The position numbers and the translations under genes were made by a program. The notes under the pieces were generated by a model, which made no database searches, was not told where the DNA came from, and saw only the letters and a program-made list of their open reading frames with translations. Positions 22,382 to 36,009 of a stretch of 64,000 nucleotides of DNA are shown here, piece after piece. Each line of letters opens with the position of its first letter. Positions within the stretch are counted from its first letter, which is position 1. Origin of the DNA: Chlorops oryzae (lineage: Eukaryota > Arthropoda > Insecta > Diptera > Chloropidae); contig CM035807.1 in assembly GCA_020466095.1 (NCBI GenBank), positions 28,415,105 through 28,479,104 of the forward strand, written 5' to 3'.

Positions 22382-23605
22382 TTTTTTTTTTAGTATAATT
22401 ACATCTTTTGATGTGGTCCAAGAACTTTTCAAACGAATTTTAATTTTCGGTTTTACTTTTTTTTTCTTTCATTGATAAACGGCGGGAGGGGATGAAAGCA
22501 ATTTATTTTGGTATCTTAATGAATTTTTCTATTTAAATGATTGAATAAAGGATATTGAGGATGTGAGAATAAGATTTATTCATGAAATAAATGTAGGAAT
22601 AATATGCTGTGAAGGTGCATAAAAAATGAAACACAATTAAGTCAATTCCATTTTCTGCGGTCATCTTTTTGAAAATATAAAAATTTTTGGAATATATGTG
22701 AATCCAGCAAAAAAGTAAACCAGGCACCAAAATATAAAATTGGTTTTTTTTTTCATTTAAAAATTGTTTTATTACAATTTTTTTTTTCAGACTACGAGTA
22801 AAATGGGCCTTCCTTCCACTATCAAGTTTAGTTTCCGTTTCCCGCTAGCCTTTTGAAATCATTGAGCGAATTAACGGAAATCGTCACAATTTTAAGCAAT
22901 TCTGAGAATCTTTGAAAAATTTGAAGCTCCTCGTAATGTGCTTTGTGAAAACACCAAAGAGTTCAAGTTGTCCCCAGAGCTGGAATATTATGTTTTCTTT
23001 CATTTGCAATTAAAAAGAGCTTATTTGATTGATGCTCGGCGTCCATAATTCAAAGCATATGTACATATGTTACATGTGGGAAATTTTTGCAACGTCCCTA
23101 ACGCAGTAACAAAATAACTAGAAAAATAAACCAAAAGCTTAGTTTTCATTGATCTATGTATATGCAAACTTTGAATATTCTTTTACATGAAAGCTCCTCG
23201 TATATTTTTATTACATTAATAATTCTAATAAATCCAAACTATTACCATCCCTTCATATTAAATGCTTTGTTTAAAGTGTACGAAAGCAGCGTCTCCAGAT
23301 TTTGGATTCGCCCATATGTGTGGATATGAGTTTTGCAATGACTATTATTGCTATTTTGGTGCAATTAAATCAGTTTTTGAGCTCGTTAGTCTTTCCTTGG
23401 AAAATTAGAAAAATATCAAACGTTGACCAAGAGAAAGTTGAAATTAATTGGACATTTGAGCAAGGGTGTTTGAAAGCTTTCGTGGAACTCATCTGAGAAT
23501 GAGTGAAAATAAGACCATTGAAGTGTGTGGAAAGTGCAAATGGCAAACGAACTGTAGGATGTTGTTCACATATAGCATCAATTACACAAGTAGACAAAAT
23601 GAAAC
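21650..23605. other. Gene-free stretch with simple repeats
   Basis: Contains a poly-A tract at about 21657-21680, a CTTCGT/CTTCAT triplet run at 21868-21902 and a poly-T tract of about 38 at 22351. No gene recognised. Confidence 0.5.
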
Positions 23606-23606
23606 T

Positions 23607-26600
23607 TTAATTTTTTTTTTTTAAAATTTTAATTTTTTTTATTTTTTTTTTTTAAAAAAAGGGGGGTTTAAAATTTTTTTTTTTTTAAAAAAAAAATTTA
23701 AATTTTTTTTGAAAATTTTTTTTTTTAAAAAAAAAAATTAAGGGTTGGAAAAATTTAAAAAAAAAAATTAAGGAAAAATTTTTTTGGGGTTTTTTAAAAA
23801 AAAAAAAAATTTTTAATTTTTTTCCCAAAATTTTAAAAAAAAAATTTTAAAAATTTTTTTTTTAAAAAAATTTTTTCCCCAAAATTTTTTTTGGTTTTTT
23901 TAAATTTTTTTTTTAAATTTTTTTTTTCCCCCCTTTTTGGGTTTTCCCAATTAAAATTTCCTTTTTTTTAAATTTTTAAAAAAACCCCCTTTTTTTTAAG
24001 AATTTTTTTTTTGAAAAAAAAATTTTTAATTTTTTTTAAAAAAAAAATTTTTTTTTAAAAAAAATTTTTTTCCTTTAAAAAAAAAAAAAAAACCCCCCTT
24101 TTTTTTTTAAAAAAAAAAATTTTTTCCTTTTAAAAAGCCCAAAAATTTTAAAAAAAAAAACTTAAAATTTTCCCTTTTTAATTTAAAATTTAAATTTTTT
24201 TTTTAAAAGGGAAAATTTTTTTTTTTTAAAAAAATTTTTTAATTTAAAATTTTTTTTTGGTGAAAAAATTTTTAGTTTTTTTCCCCTTTTAAAAAAAATT
24301 TTTTTTTTTTTAATTAAAAAGGGGGTTTTTTTTTGGGAAAATTAAAAAATAAAAAAAAAAAAATTTTTAAAGGCAAATTTGGAAAGGGTTTTAAAGCCCC
24401 CCCAAAAGGGTTTTTAAAAAAATTTTTTTAAAGGTTTTTTTAAAAAAAAAATTTTCCCAAACCAAAAAAAAAAAAAAAAATTTTTTTCTTTTTTTTTTTT
24501 GGAAAAAATTTAATTTAAAAAAAAAAAATTTTTTTTAAATTTTTTTTTGGGGAAAAAAATTTGTTTTTTAAAAATTTTTTTAAAAAAAAAAAAAATTTTT
24601 TTTACCGGGGCCCCCCCCCGGGGGGGGGTTTTTTTTTGGCCAAAATTTTTTTTAAAATTTTTTTTAAAAATTTTCCAAATTTTTTCGGGTTTGGAAAAAA
24701 TTTTCCGGGTTTTCCTAAAACCTTTTTTTTTTCCAAAACCCCTTAAAACCCAAAATTTTAAATTTAATTTTTTTTTTTTTTTGGGGGCCCCAAAAAAAAA
24801 AAAAAAATTTTTTTTTTTTTAATTTTGGGAAAAAAATTTTAAAAAATTTTAAAAAAAAAAATTTAAAATTTTTTTGGAATTTTTTTAAAACCCAAAAAAT
24901 TTGTTGGAAATTTTTTTTTTTTAAAAAAATTTTGAAAACCAAATTTTTAAATTTTTTTAAAACCCCTTTTTTTTTTGGGGGGTTTTTTTTTTTTAAAAAA
25001 AAAATTTTTTAAAAACCCCCTTTTTAAAAAAATTTCCCAAAACCTTTTTTTTTAAAAAAAACCAAAAAAAAAAAATTTTTTAAAATTTTACCCTTTAAAA
25101 GGGAAAAAATTTTAAAAAAAAAAAAATCCCAAATTTTTTTTAAAAACGGGAATTTTAAATTTAAATTTTTTTCCCTTTTTTCAGGGAAAATTTTTAAAAT
25201 TTTTTGGGAAAACCCAAATTTTTAAATTTTTAAAAAAATTTTTAAAAATTTAAAGGGAAAAATTTAAATTTTTTTAAAAAAATTTTTTCCTTCAAAATTA
25301 AAATTAAAATTTAAAATTTTTCAAAAAAACAAAAAAAATCAATTTTATTTTGTTAAAAAAATTTTAAAAAAATTTATTTTTTGAAATTTTTTTTAAATTT
25401 TTTTTTTCCCTAAGTCCCCTTTAAAATTTCCCCGGGGAAAATTTTTTCGGGGAAAAATTGGAAGGGTTTTCCTTTCCCGGGGAAAAATTTGGGGCCTTTC
25501 CGGGTTTTAATTTTTTTCCCCTTTTTAATTGGTTTTTTTTTTTGGGTTAATTTTGGTTTAAAATTTTTTTAAAATTTTTTAAAAAAAAATTTTTTTTTAA
25601 ATTTTTGTTCCCGGGTTCCCCTTTTTTTAAAAAAAATTTTTTTAAAATTTTCCTTTTCCCAAAAAAAATTTTTTTTTTTTAAGGTTGGAAAAATTTTTAA
25701 ATTAAACCCAAAAAATTTTTAAATTCCCTTAAAATTTTTTTTTAAAAAAATTTAAAAAAATTTAAAACCAAAAAAAAAAAATTTTTAAAAAAATTGGGTT
25801 TGTTTTTTAAAAATTTTTTTTTTTTAAATTTTTTTAAATTTTTTGGTTAAAAAAAATTTTTTTTTGGGCCCGAAATTTTTTTTTTTTTTTTTTTCCCGGG
25901 AATTAATTAAAAAAAGGGCCCTTTTGGGAAATTTAAATTTTGGCCCTTTAAACATTTTTCACCGGAAGGAAATTTCCCGGGTTTTCAAAATTTTTCCCTT
26001 AAAAAAAAAAAAAAAATAAATGGAAAATTTAAAATTTGCAAAAATTTTTTTAAAAGGTTTAAAAAAAAATTTTAAAATTCCCCTTTTTTTTGGTTAAATT
26101 TTAAAAAAAAATTCCAAAAATTTTAAAAAAAAGTTAAAAAAAAAAGGGGGTTTTTCCTTTTTTTTTAAAAAAAAACCCCCTTCCCTTTTGGGTTTTAAAA
26201 ATAACCCCAAAATTTTAAAAGGGAAAAATTTTTTTTTTTACCCTTTTTAAAAAATTTTTTCCTTTTTTTTTAAAAAAATTTGGCCCCAAAAATTTTTGGG
26301 GCCCTTTTTAAAAAATGGAATTTTAAAAATTTTTTTTTTTTTTTTTGGGAATTTAAAATTTAAAAAAAAAAAAAGGAAAAAAAAACCCCCAAAATTTTTT
26401 TTTCCCCAATTTTTTTTCCATGAAAAAAACCCCCCCCCCCCAAAAAAAGATTGTTTTGGGGGAAAATTTTTTCCCCCCCTTTGGGAAAAATTTAAAAAGA
26501 TTAAAATTTGGGTTGGGGTTTTGGGGGAAAGGGAAAATTTAAAAAAAAATTTTTTTTTTTTTTTTTTGGAGGGTTTTGGGGGGGGAAAAAGGGGGGGGGG

Positions 26601-29600
26601 AAAAAAAGGGGGGGGGGGGAAAAAAAGGAACCGGAGGAAAAAAATTTTTAATTAAAATTTTAAAACTTTTTTTTTTGCAAATTTAAACCTTTTTTAAAAA
26701 TTTTTTTTTTTTTTTTGGGTTGGTTTTTAAAAGGAAATTTTTTTGCGGCCCCTTTCCGGGAAATTTTAAAAAAAAAAATTTTTTGACCCAAATTTGGAAA
26801 AAATTTTTTTGGGGGGTTTTTTTTTAAAAAATTTTTTTGGGTTTTTCCTTAAAAAAAATTTTTTTTTTTTTAAAAGGGAAAATTTCGGGAAAAAAAAAAA
26901 AAAAAAAAATAATTTAAGCCAAAAATTTTAAAAAAATTTTGGGTTTTTTTTTTTTTTCCCTTAAATTTTTTAAAAAAACCCAAAAAAAAAAAAATTTTTT
27001 AAAAAATTTAAAAAACTTAAAATTTTTTTTCCCCTTTTAAACCCCTTTTTTTAAAATTTTTTAAAGGAAATTTTTTGAAACTTTTTTTTTTAAACAAAAA
27101 CAAAAAAATTTAATTTTAAAAAAACCAAAAAAAATTTAAAAAAAAATTTAAAAATTTTTTTTTTGGGCAAACCTTTAAAAATTTAAACCCAAAAATTTTG
27201 GGTTTTGGGGGGGTTTTTATTGGGGTTTTAAAAAAAACCAAAAAACCCCAAAATTTTTAAAAAAAACCCCATTTTTCTTTTTCCCCCCGTCCCCTTGGTA
27301 AAAATTAAATTTTTTAAAAGGGGCCCCCCGGTTTTAAAACCCTTTTTAAAATTTTTAAAAAGGGTTTTGGGTTGAAAAAATTTTTTTGAAAAAAAAAATT
27401 TTTTTTTTTTTTTTTTTAAAAAAAATTTTTTCCCAAAACCAAAATTTGGAAAAAAAATTTTTTTGGTTAAAAATTTTTTTTTTTTTTTTTTTTGGCCTTT
27501 TTTTTAAAAAAAAAAATTTTTTTTAAAAAAAAAAAAAAATTTTTTTTAAAAAAAAAAGTTTAAAAACAAGGGAAAGGGTTTTTAAAAAAATTTTTTAAGG
27601 GGTTTTAATTCCCCAAATTGGAATTAAAAAAAAGGGAATTCCGAAAAAAAAAAAAACCTTTAAATTTTTTAAAAGAAAAAGGGGTTTTGGGAATTTAACC
27701 AAAAATACTTTGTTTTTTTTTGGGTTTTTTTAAAAAAATTTATATTTCCCAAAAAATTTTTTTTTTTTTGAAAAAAATTTAATTTTAATTTGGGTTTTTT
27801 AAAAAAAAAAAAAAACAAAAAAACCCCAAAAAAATTTGGGCTTTTTCCCCCCCTTTTTTTTTTTTAAGGGGCCCAAAAACCCCAAAAGTTTTTTAAAAAA
27901 AAAATTTAAAAATTAAAAAAAAAAAGGGGGGTTTTGAATTTTAAATTTTTGGAAAATTTTTTTTTTTTTTTCCCCTTTAAGGCCAATTTTTTTGGGAAAA
28001 AATTGGGAAAACCTTAAAAAAAATTTAAAAAATTTTTAAAAAATTTTAAAAAAAAATTTTTGTTTAAAAAAGGGGAAATTTTTTTTTAAATTTTGAAAGG
28101 TTTCATTTAAAATTTTTTTTTTTTTTAAAGGGTTAAATTTAAATTGGGAATTTTTTTAAATACCCAAATTTTTTTCCCCAAAAAAAAAAAAAAATTTTAA
28201 TTTCCTTTTCCCCCCCCGGTTTCCAAATTTTTAAAACCTTTAAAAAGGAAAAAATTTAAAAAAATTTTTTAAAAATTTAAAACCCGGGTTTTTTAACCAT
28301 TTTAATTTTTTGAAAAAAAACCCCCGGTTTTCCCCAAAAAAGCAAAAATTTATTTTGGGGGTTTTTGGGGGAGGAATTTTTTTTTTTTTGTGAATCCTTT
28401 TTGGGTTTTTTAAAAAAAAAACCCAAAAAAAAAAAACCCAAAAAAAAAAAAAAAAAAAAAAAATTGTTTAAAAATTTTAAAGAATTTTCCCAAAATTTAA
28501 AAAAAAAATTTAAAATTTTTTTCCCCTTTTTTTTAAACAAAAAAATTTTTTTAACTTTAAAATTTTTTAAAATTTTTTCCCAAAAAAAAAAATTTTTCCT
28601 TTTCCCCAAAAAACCCAAAAATTAAATTTTTTTTGAAAAAACCCCCCAAAAATTTTTTTTGGAAAAATTAAAAAAAAATTTAAAAAAATTTAAAAACCCG
28701 GGAAAAAAATTTTTTTTTAAAAATTTTTTTTAAAAAATTAAAAATTTTTGGGAATTAAATTTTTTATTTTAAAAAACTTTTTTATTTAAATTTAAAGGGT
28801 TAACCAAAGGCAATTTGGGTTTTTGTTTTTTTTTAAAAAAAAAATTTTTAAAAAAAGGGAAAAAATTTTTTAAAAAAAAAGGGCCTTTAAAATTTTTTTA
28901 AAAAAAAATTTTTCCTTTTTTTTTAACCCGCCCCTTTTGGGTTCCCAAAAATTTTTTATAAAAAAAACCCTTTTTTTTTTTAAAAAAGGTTTTTTAAAAA
29001 AAAGGGAAAAATTGCCTTTAAATTCCCTTTTTTTTAAAATTTTTTTTTTAAATTTTTTTGGCCCCAAAAAAAAAAAAAAAAAATTTTTTTTAAAAAAATT
29101 TTTTTTAGGAAAATTGCAAAAAATTTTTTTTTTTTTTTTTTAACCCTTTTTTGGAAAAATTTTTTTAAATTTTTGGAATTTTTTTAAAAAAATTTGGGGA
29201 AAAAAAAATTTTAAATTTATTTGGGAAAAAATTAAAAAAAGGGGTTTTTTTTTAAAATTTTTTTTAAAAAAATTTTTTAAAAAGGTTAAAATTTGGCCGG
29301 TTTTTTTTTAATAAAAAAAATTTTTAAAAAAAAAATTTTTTTGGAAAATTTTTAAAAAAAAAAAAAAAAAAATTCGGGCCGGTTTTAAAAAAAACCCAAA
29401 AAAACGGCCCCCAAAAAATTTTTTTCCCGGGGAATTAAAATTTAAATTAAAATTTTAAAATTCCCCGGGGAAAAGGAAAGGGGAAAAAAAAGGGGGGAAA
29501 AAGGGGTTTAATTTTCCCCAAAATTTTTAAAAAAAAAAAATTTTTTGGTTTCCCAAACAAAAAAAGGTTTTTTTTTCCCCCCTTTTTTTTAAATTTTTTT

Positions 29601-30246
29601 CCCATTTTTAAAAAGGGGGGAAAAAATTGGGTTTTTTTTAATTTTGGGAAATTTTTTTTAAAAAAATAAAAAAAAAAAACCAAACCCCCTTTTTTTTTTT
29701 TTTTTTGGGGGGAAAAACCCAAAAACCCCTTGGGCCAAATAATTTGGAAAGGGGTGGGAAAAAAACCCCCTTCGCCCCCAAAAAATTAAAAAAAAAATTT
29801 CCCGGGGAAAGGGAAAGGGAAAAAAGGGAAGGGGTTTTTAAAATTTTTGGGAAAAATGCCCTTTTTTGGGGGGGAAGGGGAAAAAAGGAAGGGGAAAAGG
29901 GAAAAAAGGGAAAAAAGGGAAAAGAAATTTTTAAAAAGGGGGGGAAAAAAAAAAAATTTTTAAAAAATTTTTGGGTTTTTTTTTTTTTAAAATTTCCTTT
30001 TTTTCCCCCCCGGGAAAAAGGGGAGGGCCAATTAACTTTTAAAAAAAAAAAGGATTTTTTTTTTTAATTTGGGGGTTTTTTTTAAAAAATTTTGGGAAAA
30101 GGTTTGAAAAAAAAAAAAATTTTTTTTTTAAATTTAAAAAGAATTTTCCCCCAAAAAATTATTTTTTTTTAATTATTTTTTCTTTTAAAAATTTTTTTAA
30201 AAAAAAGAAAAAAAAAAAAATTTTGGTTTAAAAGGGGGAAAAAATT

Positions 30247-30277
<31 letters not shown>

Positions 30278-33200
30278 TTTAAAAAAAACAAAAAATTTTA
30301 AAAAAAAAACCCCAAAAATTTTTTCTTAAGGGGGAACCCCCCGGGGGTTTAAAAATTTTTAAAAAAATTTTTTTTAACCATTTGGCCCCCAAAAAAAAAA
30401 AAAAATTTTAAAAAGGGCCCAAAAAAAAAAAAAAAAATTTTTTTTTTTTGGTTCTTTTGAAAAAATTTTTTTTCCGGTAAAATTTTGGGAAATTGGTTTT
30501 GGTTAAACCCCCGGGGGGTTAAAAATTAAAATTTTAAAAAAAAAATTTTTTTTTGGGGAAAAATTTTTTAAAATTTCCCCTTCCCTTTAGTTCCCAAAGG
30601 TTTTTAAATAATTTACAATTAAAAAAACCCGGGCCTTTTTTGAAAATTGAAAAAAACTTTGGTTTTTTTTTTTTTTAAAAATTTTTGGAAAAATTTTAAA
30701 ATTAAAATTTGGTTTTTTAAAATTTTTTAAAATTAAAATTTTAAATTGGGTTTCCCCAAAAAAAAAAAAAAAATTTTTTTTTTTTTTTTTTTTTTAAAAA
30801 TTTTTTTTTCCCCCAAAAACCCTTAAAGGAAAAAAAAAAAAAAAAAAAAACCCCTGGGTTTTTAAAAAAAAAAATTTTAAAAACCTTTAAAACTCCCCTT
30901 TTTTCTGGCCAAAATTAATTTTTTTTTAAAAAAAAACCTTTAAAAAAAAAAAATTTTTGGGATTTTTTTAAAAAACCAAAAAAGGGGTTTTTGGGGTTTA
31001 AAAAATGGAAAAAAATGGCCTTAATTTTTTTCCCGGGAAACCCCTTTTTAAAACCCCAAAATTCCCCCAAAAAAGAAAATTTTTAAAATTTTTTAAAAAT
31101 TTTTTTTTTTAAAAAAAATTTTTAACCAAAATTTTTTTAAAATTTAAATTTTTTTTTTAAAGGGGGAAAAAACCAAAAGGTTTCCGTTAAAAAAATTTTA
31201 AATTTTAAAAAAAAAAATTTTGGTTTAAAGGGTTTTTCCCAAATTTTTTTTTTAAAAATTCCTTTCTTAATTTTTTTTTTAAAAGGCCTTTAAAGGGGGA
31301 AAAAAAAGGCTTTCCCAAAAAAAAATTTTTTTTTTAAAATTTTTTTAAAAAAAAATTTTTAAATTTTTAAAAAGGGTTTCTTTTTTCGAATTTTTTTTTT
31401 AAAAAATTTTTGGAAATTTTGGAAAATTTTTTAAAAAAATTTTCTTTAAAAAAAAACCCAAAAACCCAATTTAAAATTTAATTTTGGTTTTTAAAAATTT
31501 TTTTTCCCTTTAAAGAACCTTAAATTTTTAAAAAAAAAGGGCCACCCAAAAAAAATTTTCTTTTTTTGGGTTTTTTTTAAAAATTGGGCCAATTTTTTTT
31601 TTTTTTTTTAAAAAAATTTAAAATTAAACCCCAAAGGGTTTTGCTTTCCCAAATTTTTTTTAAATTTTTTTTTCAATTTCCCCTTTCCCGCCTAGGGAAA
31701 AATTTTTTTCCCGGAAACCCCGGAAATTTTTTTTTAATTCCCAAAATTGGGTTTTTTTTTTCCCCTGGGGGGGGGAAAAAAAATTTTTTCCTTTTGGGGG
31801 TTTCAATTTCCCCGGGCCGGGTTAATTTTTTTTTTTTTAAAAAAAAAAAAATTTAAATTTTTTTTAAAAAATTAAAAAATTTTTTAAAAAAAAAGGAAAA
31901 AAATTTTTTTAAAATTTGTTTTTTTCCCAAAACGAATGGGTTTGGTTTTGGGGAAAAAAAATTTTCCCCCCCCTTTTTTTTAAAAATTTTTTTTTTTTAA
32001 ACCCTTTTTGGGGCCCCGGGAAAAAAGGGGTTCAAATTGGAAACCCTTCCCCCAAAAATTTTTTTTTTGGGTTTTTAATTAAAAAATTAAAGAAAAATTT
32101 TAAATTTTTTAAAATTTAAACCAAAAAAAAATTTTTTTTTCCCAAAATTAATCAAAATTTTAAAACCCTTTTTTCCTCCCCTTTTGGCCTTTTTAAAATT
32201 GGGGGTTTTAAAAAAGGGGGAAATTTTAAAAACCCATTTTTAAATTTTTTTTTTTAAAAAGGGTTGGGGTTTTTTTTTTAAAAATTTTTAAAAGGGGGGG
32301 GGGAAAACCTTTTTGGCCGGGCAAAAAAACCCCCCAGGGCCAAATTGAAAAAAAAAAATTTTTTTTTTTCAGGCCTTTTAAATTTTTAAAAAACCCGGAA
32401 AAATTTTTTTGGGGGTTTGGGAAAAACCCCGTTTTTTTTTTAAAAATTAAAAAAAAAAATTTTCCCTTTTCCAAAAAAAATTTTCCAAATTTCCCAATTT
32501 TTAAAAAAAAAAAAATTTTTTTGGGCCCCCCTTTTTTTTTAAAAATTCCTTGGTTTCCCCGGGATTTTTTTAAATTTCCCTTTTAAAAAAAAACCCCTTT
32601 TTAAACCCCAAACCTCCGTAAAATTTTTAAAAATTTTTTAAATTTTTTTAATTTTTTTAAAAAATTTAAAAATTTTTAAAAGGAATTTTTTAAAAAAAAA
32701 AAAAAAACCCTTTAAAAAAAGGGAAACCAAAAAAAACCAAAATTTGGTTTTTTTAAAATTTTTTTTTTTAAATTTTTTAAAGCCTTTTTAAAATTTTTTT
32801 TCCCGGTTTAAAGGGCGGTTGCTTTCCTTTTAAAAAACCCCGGGGGGAAAAAAAATTTTTAAATTGAATTTAAAAAAAAAAAAAAGTTTTTCCAATTTTA
32901 ATTTTTTTTAAAAAAAGGGCAACCTTTTGGGGGGGAAAAGGGGGGGGTTTTTTTTTTAAAAGCCCCCCAAACAAAACCCCCCAAATTTTTTTGGGGTTTC
33001 AAACCCTTTGAAAAAAAGGGGGGGGAAAATTTTTTTTTTTGGGTAAAAATTTTTTTTAATTTTTTGCCTTCCTTTTTTCTTTGGGGTTTTTAAAAACCCG
33101 GTGGTTTTCCCGGGGGTTTAAAAATTTTTTAAAAAAAATTTTTTAAAAAAAAGGGGGAAAGGGGAAAAATTTTCCCCAAAGGTTTTCCAAATTTTTTTTT

Positions 33201-34181
33201 ATTAAAATTTTTTTTTTTTTTTTTTTTTCCGGAGGGGAAAAGGGGTTTAAATTTTTTTTTTTTTTTTTTTAAAAATTTTTGGGCAAAAAAAAAAAAAAAA
33301 CCCCCTTTTTTTTCAAAAAATTAAAAAATTTTTAATTTTTAAAAAATTCCCCCCTTAGGGAAATTGGGGGGGAAAAAAAAAAAAAAAGGGGAAAAATTTC
33401 CCAAAATGGGTTTAAAATTTTTAAAGGAAAAAAAAAAAGGGGAAAAAAAAAAAATTTTTTTAAAATTTTTAAAATTTTTTTTAAAAAAAATAAAAGTTTT
33501 TAAAAAAATTTTTTTACTTTAAAATTTTAAAAAATTTTGGCTTAAATTTCCCCGGGGGAATCCAAAAAAAATTTTTTTAAAATTAAGGGGGTTTTTTCCT
33601 CCCCCAAATTTTAAAGGGGTTAGGGTTTTTTAAAATCCCCCCAAAAAATTTTTTTTTTTTAAAAAAAAATTTTTTCTTTTTTTAAAAAAATTTTAAAATT
33701 GGGAAAAAAAAAAAAAAAAAAAGAAAAAGGGGAAAAAAAAAAGGGAAAAAAATTTTTTTTTCCCAACAATTTTTTTTGGGGGTTTTTAAAAAACCCCGTA
33801 AAAATTTTAACAAAAGGTAATTTTTGGGAAAACCCAAGGAAAAAATTTTTTAAAGGGGAAAAAAATTTTTTAAAAAAAAAAAGGGGGCCCCAAAAAAATT
33901 TTTAAAAAAAAAAATTTTTTATTTTTTTTTTTTTTAAATTTGGGTTTTTAAAGGGGTTAATTGGGTTTTTTTTTGGGGGGGGTTTTCGGGGGTTTTTCCC
34001 AAATTAAACCAAAAAAAGGGAAAATTTTTTTTTTTAAAAATAAATTTAAAAAACCCCCAAAAAAAAATTTTAAAAAAAAAAAAAATTTTTTTTTTTTTTC
34101 CAAAGTTAAAAATTTAAAAAAATTTTTTAAGAATTTTTTTTTAAAAAAAAAAAATTTTTAAAAAACCAAAAAAAAAAAAAA
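23607..34181. other. 10.6-kb homopolymer-expanded block, probable sequence artefact
   Basis: Within this block almost every base belongs to a run of two or more, often four to ten, of the same base; single-base runs, the commonest class in normal DNA, are rare. Ordinary sequence resumes abruptly on both sides. Frames here encode only F, K, P, G and L runs and begin with MG by necessity. No repeat unit or gene can be read. I judge it a base-calling or gap-fill failure, not biology, and annotate none of its frames. Confidence 0.85.
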
Positions 34182-34187
34182 TCTTTC

Positions 34188-34640
34188 AGTTTTTATAACA
34201 GTTATGAAGAAAATTTTTTTTTCCGTTGCTCATAATTTTAATCGTCGATAAATATTTTTTACGTTGCCTCATAACAATTATGAATGAGAAAAATTTTTTC
34301 CCGTTGCTTATAACATTTATTTTTCAAAAAAATTGTTTTTACGTTGCCTAATAATAACCGCGATCTGCAGCGCTATTAATGATATCATAGAATGGTATCA
34401 CCAGTTACACTATACATATATTTTCTCTCTTAACGAAATAAATTAAAAACTATTAATTGAAAAAAACTTATAAGAAACGGAAAAGTTTTTTCTCATTCAC
34501 AATCGTTTTGAAACAACGTAAAAAATATTTATTGAACGCTTAAAATTATGAGCAACGGAAAAATTTTTCTCATTCATAATTGTTCAAGGCGGTAAAAAAT
34601 ATTTATCAAAAAATAAAAGTTTGAGCAACGAAAACAAAAA
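34188..34640. repeat. Imperfect foldback with repeated sub-units
   Basis: Left arm 34190-34370 and right arm 34470-34640 are inverted relative to each other. Each contains two or three variants of CCGTTGCTCATAA and of AATGAGAAAAATTTTT (on the right as TTTTTCTCATTCATAA). About 100 bp of other sequence forms the loop. No transposase. Confidence 0.7.
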
Positions 34641-34879
34641 ATCCATCATCGACTAACTTCAAAAATTTTCGTCGTTTAAAAGCAATTTTTTCGATTTTAA
34701 AAAAAATTAATAGTTATTTAGGATCTCTGGTTTTTATTGCAGTAAAACCAGGAAGTATAACAAAAACTGTAATAAATTTTTGTGAAAATTTTTCTCAGTG
34801 TAAAATTTAAAATGGTTTTTTTGACATTTCCTCTTTTATTAAAAAATATTAATCGTTGTATTACGCTTTAAAAAAATCA

Positions 34880-35400
34880 TTTGTTCTGCATACGCATGAC
34901 AACCGCAGCAAAAAATGTAGGGACCGAAAGAACCTGTGTGCACTTACGTTTTTGTATATATCTCAGATGTCTTTTGATTTTGATAAAAATACTTTTCTTT
35001 TTAAGGTAATACTTAGAGGTTATAATTTAAAATAGATAGAAAGTGGGAGAAAAGTGGGAATACACTGAAAAAAATTATTCAATTTTTAATTTTTTGTTTG
35101 TGAAAACATTTTTCTCTGTGTTAAATGTAATTTTTTTTTTTAGTTTTCATGTTTTATTAACTTCCAATCGTCATTTGTTTGATCTTTCTATCTCAATTAG
35201 TTTTTGAGATATAAAACTTTGAAAGAAGGCTTAAAAAATGGGACTTTTCAAGGGTATTTCAAAAATTCTTCCAAAAAGGAACTTAAAAATCGGTTTCTAC
35301 ATCGATTTAAGGTAGTACCCTTTTTAAAAATCAACAAAAAGTCAAACAACAGTCCCTTTCAGGGGGCAGCAGTCGGCAATCCTTTTAAAATCTTCTGAAG
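34880..35400 (+). repeat. ~500-bp dispersed repeat R2, copy 1
   Basis: Shares with 61005-61490, same orientation and order: GCATACGCA, ACCGCAGCA, TGTGCACTT, GGGAATACACTGAAAA, TTTCTC(A/T)GTGT, a poly-T stretch, GAGATAT..AAACTTTGAAA-like text and AAAAATCAACAAAA. Diverged. The inner ACACTGAAAA..TCTCAGTGT pair is an inverted repeat about 50 bp long within it. Confidence 0.6.
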
Positions 35401-35556
35401 TGATGGAATTTTTTTTCGATTATTTTATTTAATTTAAATTTAAATTAAATTTTCTGGCGATGGATATTTTTAAATTATTTTTTTTAATTTAAACTTAATT
35501 TAATTTAAATACACTTTCACTTGTCACATATTCCAATAAAAAAAAATTCCTTTCTG

Positions 35557-35901
35557 TTAGCCAAAAAATCCGAATGAGGGGTAAATACCAAATCCCCCAT
35601 ATGGCCCGTATCCGCCATAACGAGGATATGGCCGGCCATAATAACCGCCGTATGGACGTCCATAGAAACCTCCGCCGTAACCACCGTAACCGCCGTAAGG
35701 GCGTCCATAATAGCCACCACCATAAAATTGACGCACTACTCTTGGGGAATCGTCGCTATCACGGTGGCCGGCATCCGCATTCAACAGACTGTCTTCTGGA
35801 TTTTCCTCAATAGTGTCGATATTTTCGCTTTTTTCGACTCCAATCGATTGCACAGCAGCGGAAAGAATCATCAAAACTGAGAGAAAGATTAAAACACGCA
35901 T
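35557..35901 (-). CDS. Secreted Tyr/Gly-rich propeptide, 114 residues
   Basis: The start at 35901 gives an immediate signal peptide (MRVLIFLSVLMILSAAVQS); the longer frame upstream has no ATG. Residues 21-53 form an acidic propeptide. R54-V-V-R57 is a furin-type R-x-x-R site, then Q58-F-Y-G opens a 57-residue tail made of YGG and YGRPYGG repeats that ends FGFFG. Gln after the cut could become pyroglutamate and the final Gly could be used for amidation, as in Drosophila neuropeptide-like precursor 4, which I recall has a similar Tyr-rich tail. It is equally like fly cuticular or antimicrobial Gly-rich peptides. Single exon. A TATA box and initiator lie upstream. It shares its whole plan with the gene at 52467. 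Function unproven. Confidence 0.82.
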   Translation of the reverse strand: MRVLIFLSVLMILSAAVQSIGVEKSENIDTIEENPEDSLLNADAGHRDSDDSPRVVRQFYGGGYYGRPYGGYGGYGGGFYGRPYGGYYGRPYPRYGGYGPYGGFGIYPSFGFFG

Positions 35902-35968
35902 TTTTTTTATTATCGAATTTATAAATTTTAAGCTTAAAAGATTTTCTTGGGTCACGTTATTCACTTAT

Positions 35969-36004
35969 AATGAGACATCGCGCTAAGAGGCGCGACTTTT
36001 TATA
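35969..36004 (-). promoter_or_regulatory. TATA box and initiator of the Tyr/Gly-rich gene
   Basis: TATAAAAAG reads on the minus strand from 36004 to 35996. TCATT with its A at 35971 lies 33 bp downstream, the normal spacing, giving a 5' UTR of about 70 nt before the ATG at 35901. Confidence 0.7.
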
Positions 36005-36009
36005 GGCTC

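Noticed and set aside
23607..34181. Several open frames of 60 to 120 codons, some starting MG and rich in F and K
   Set aside because: They follow from homopolymer runs of T and A; no domain, no codon structure, and the DNA itself is suspect.
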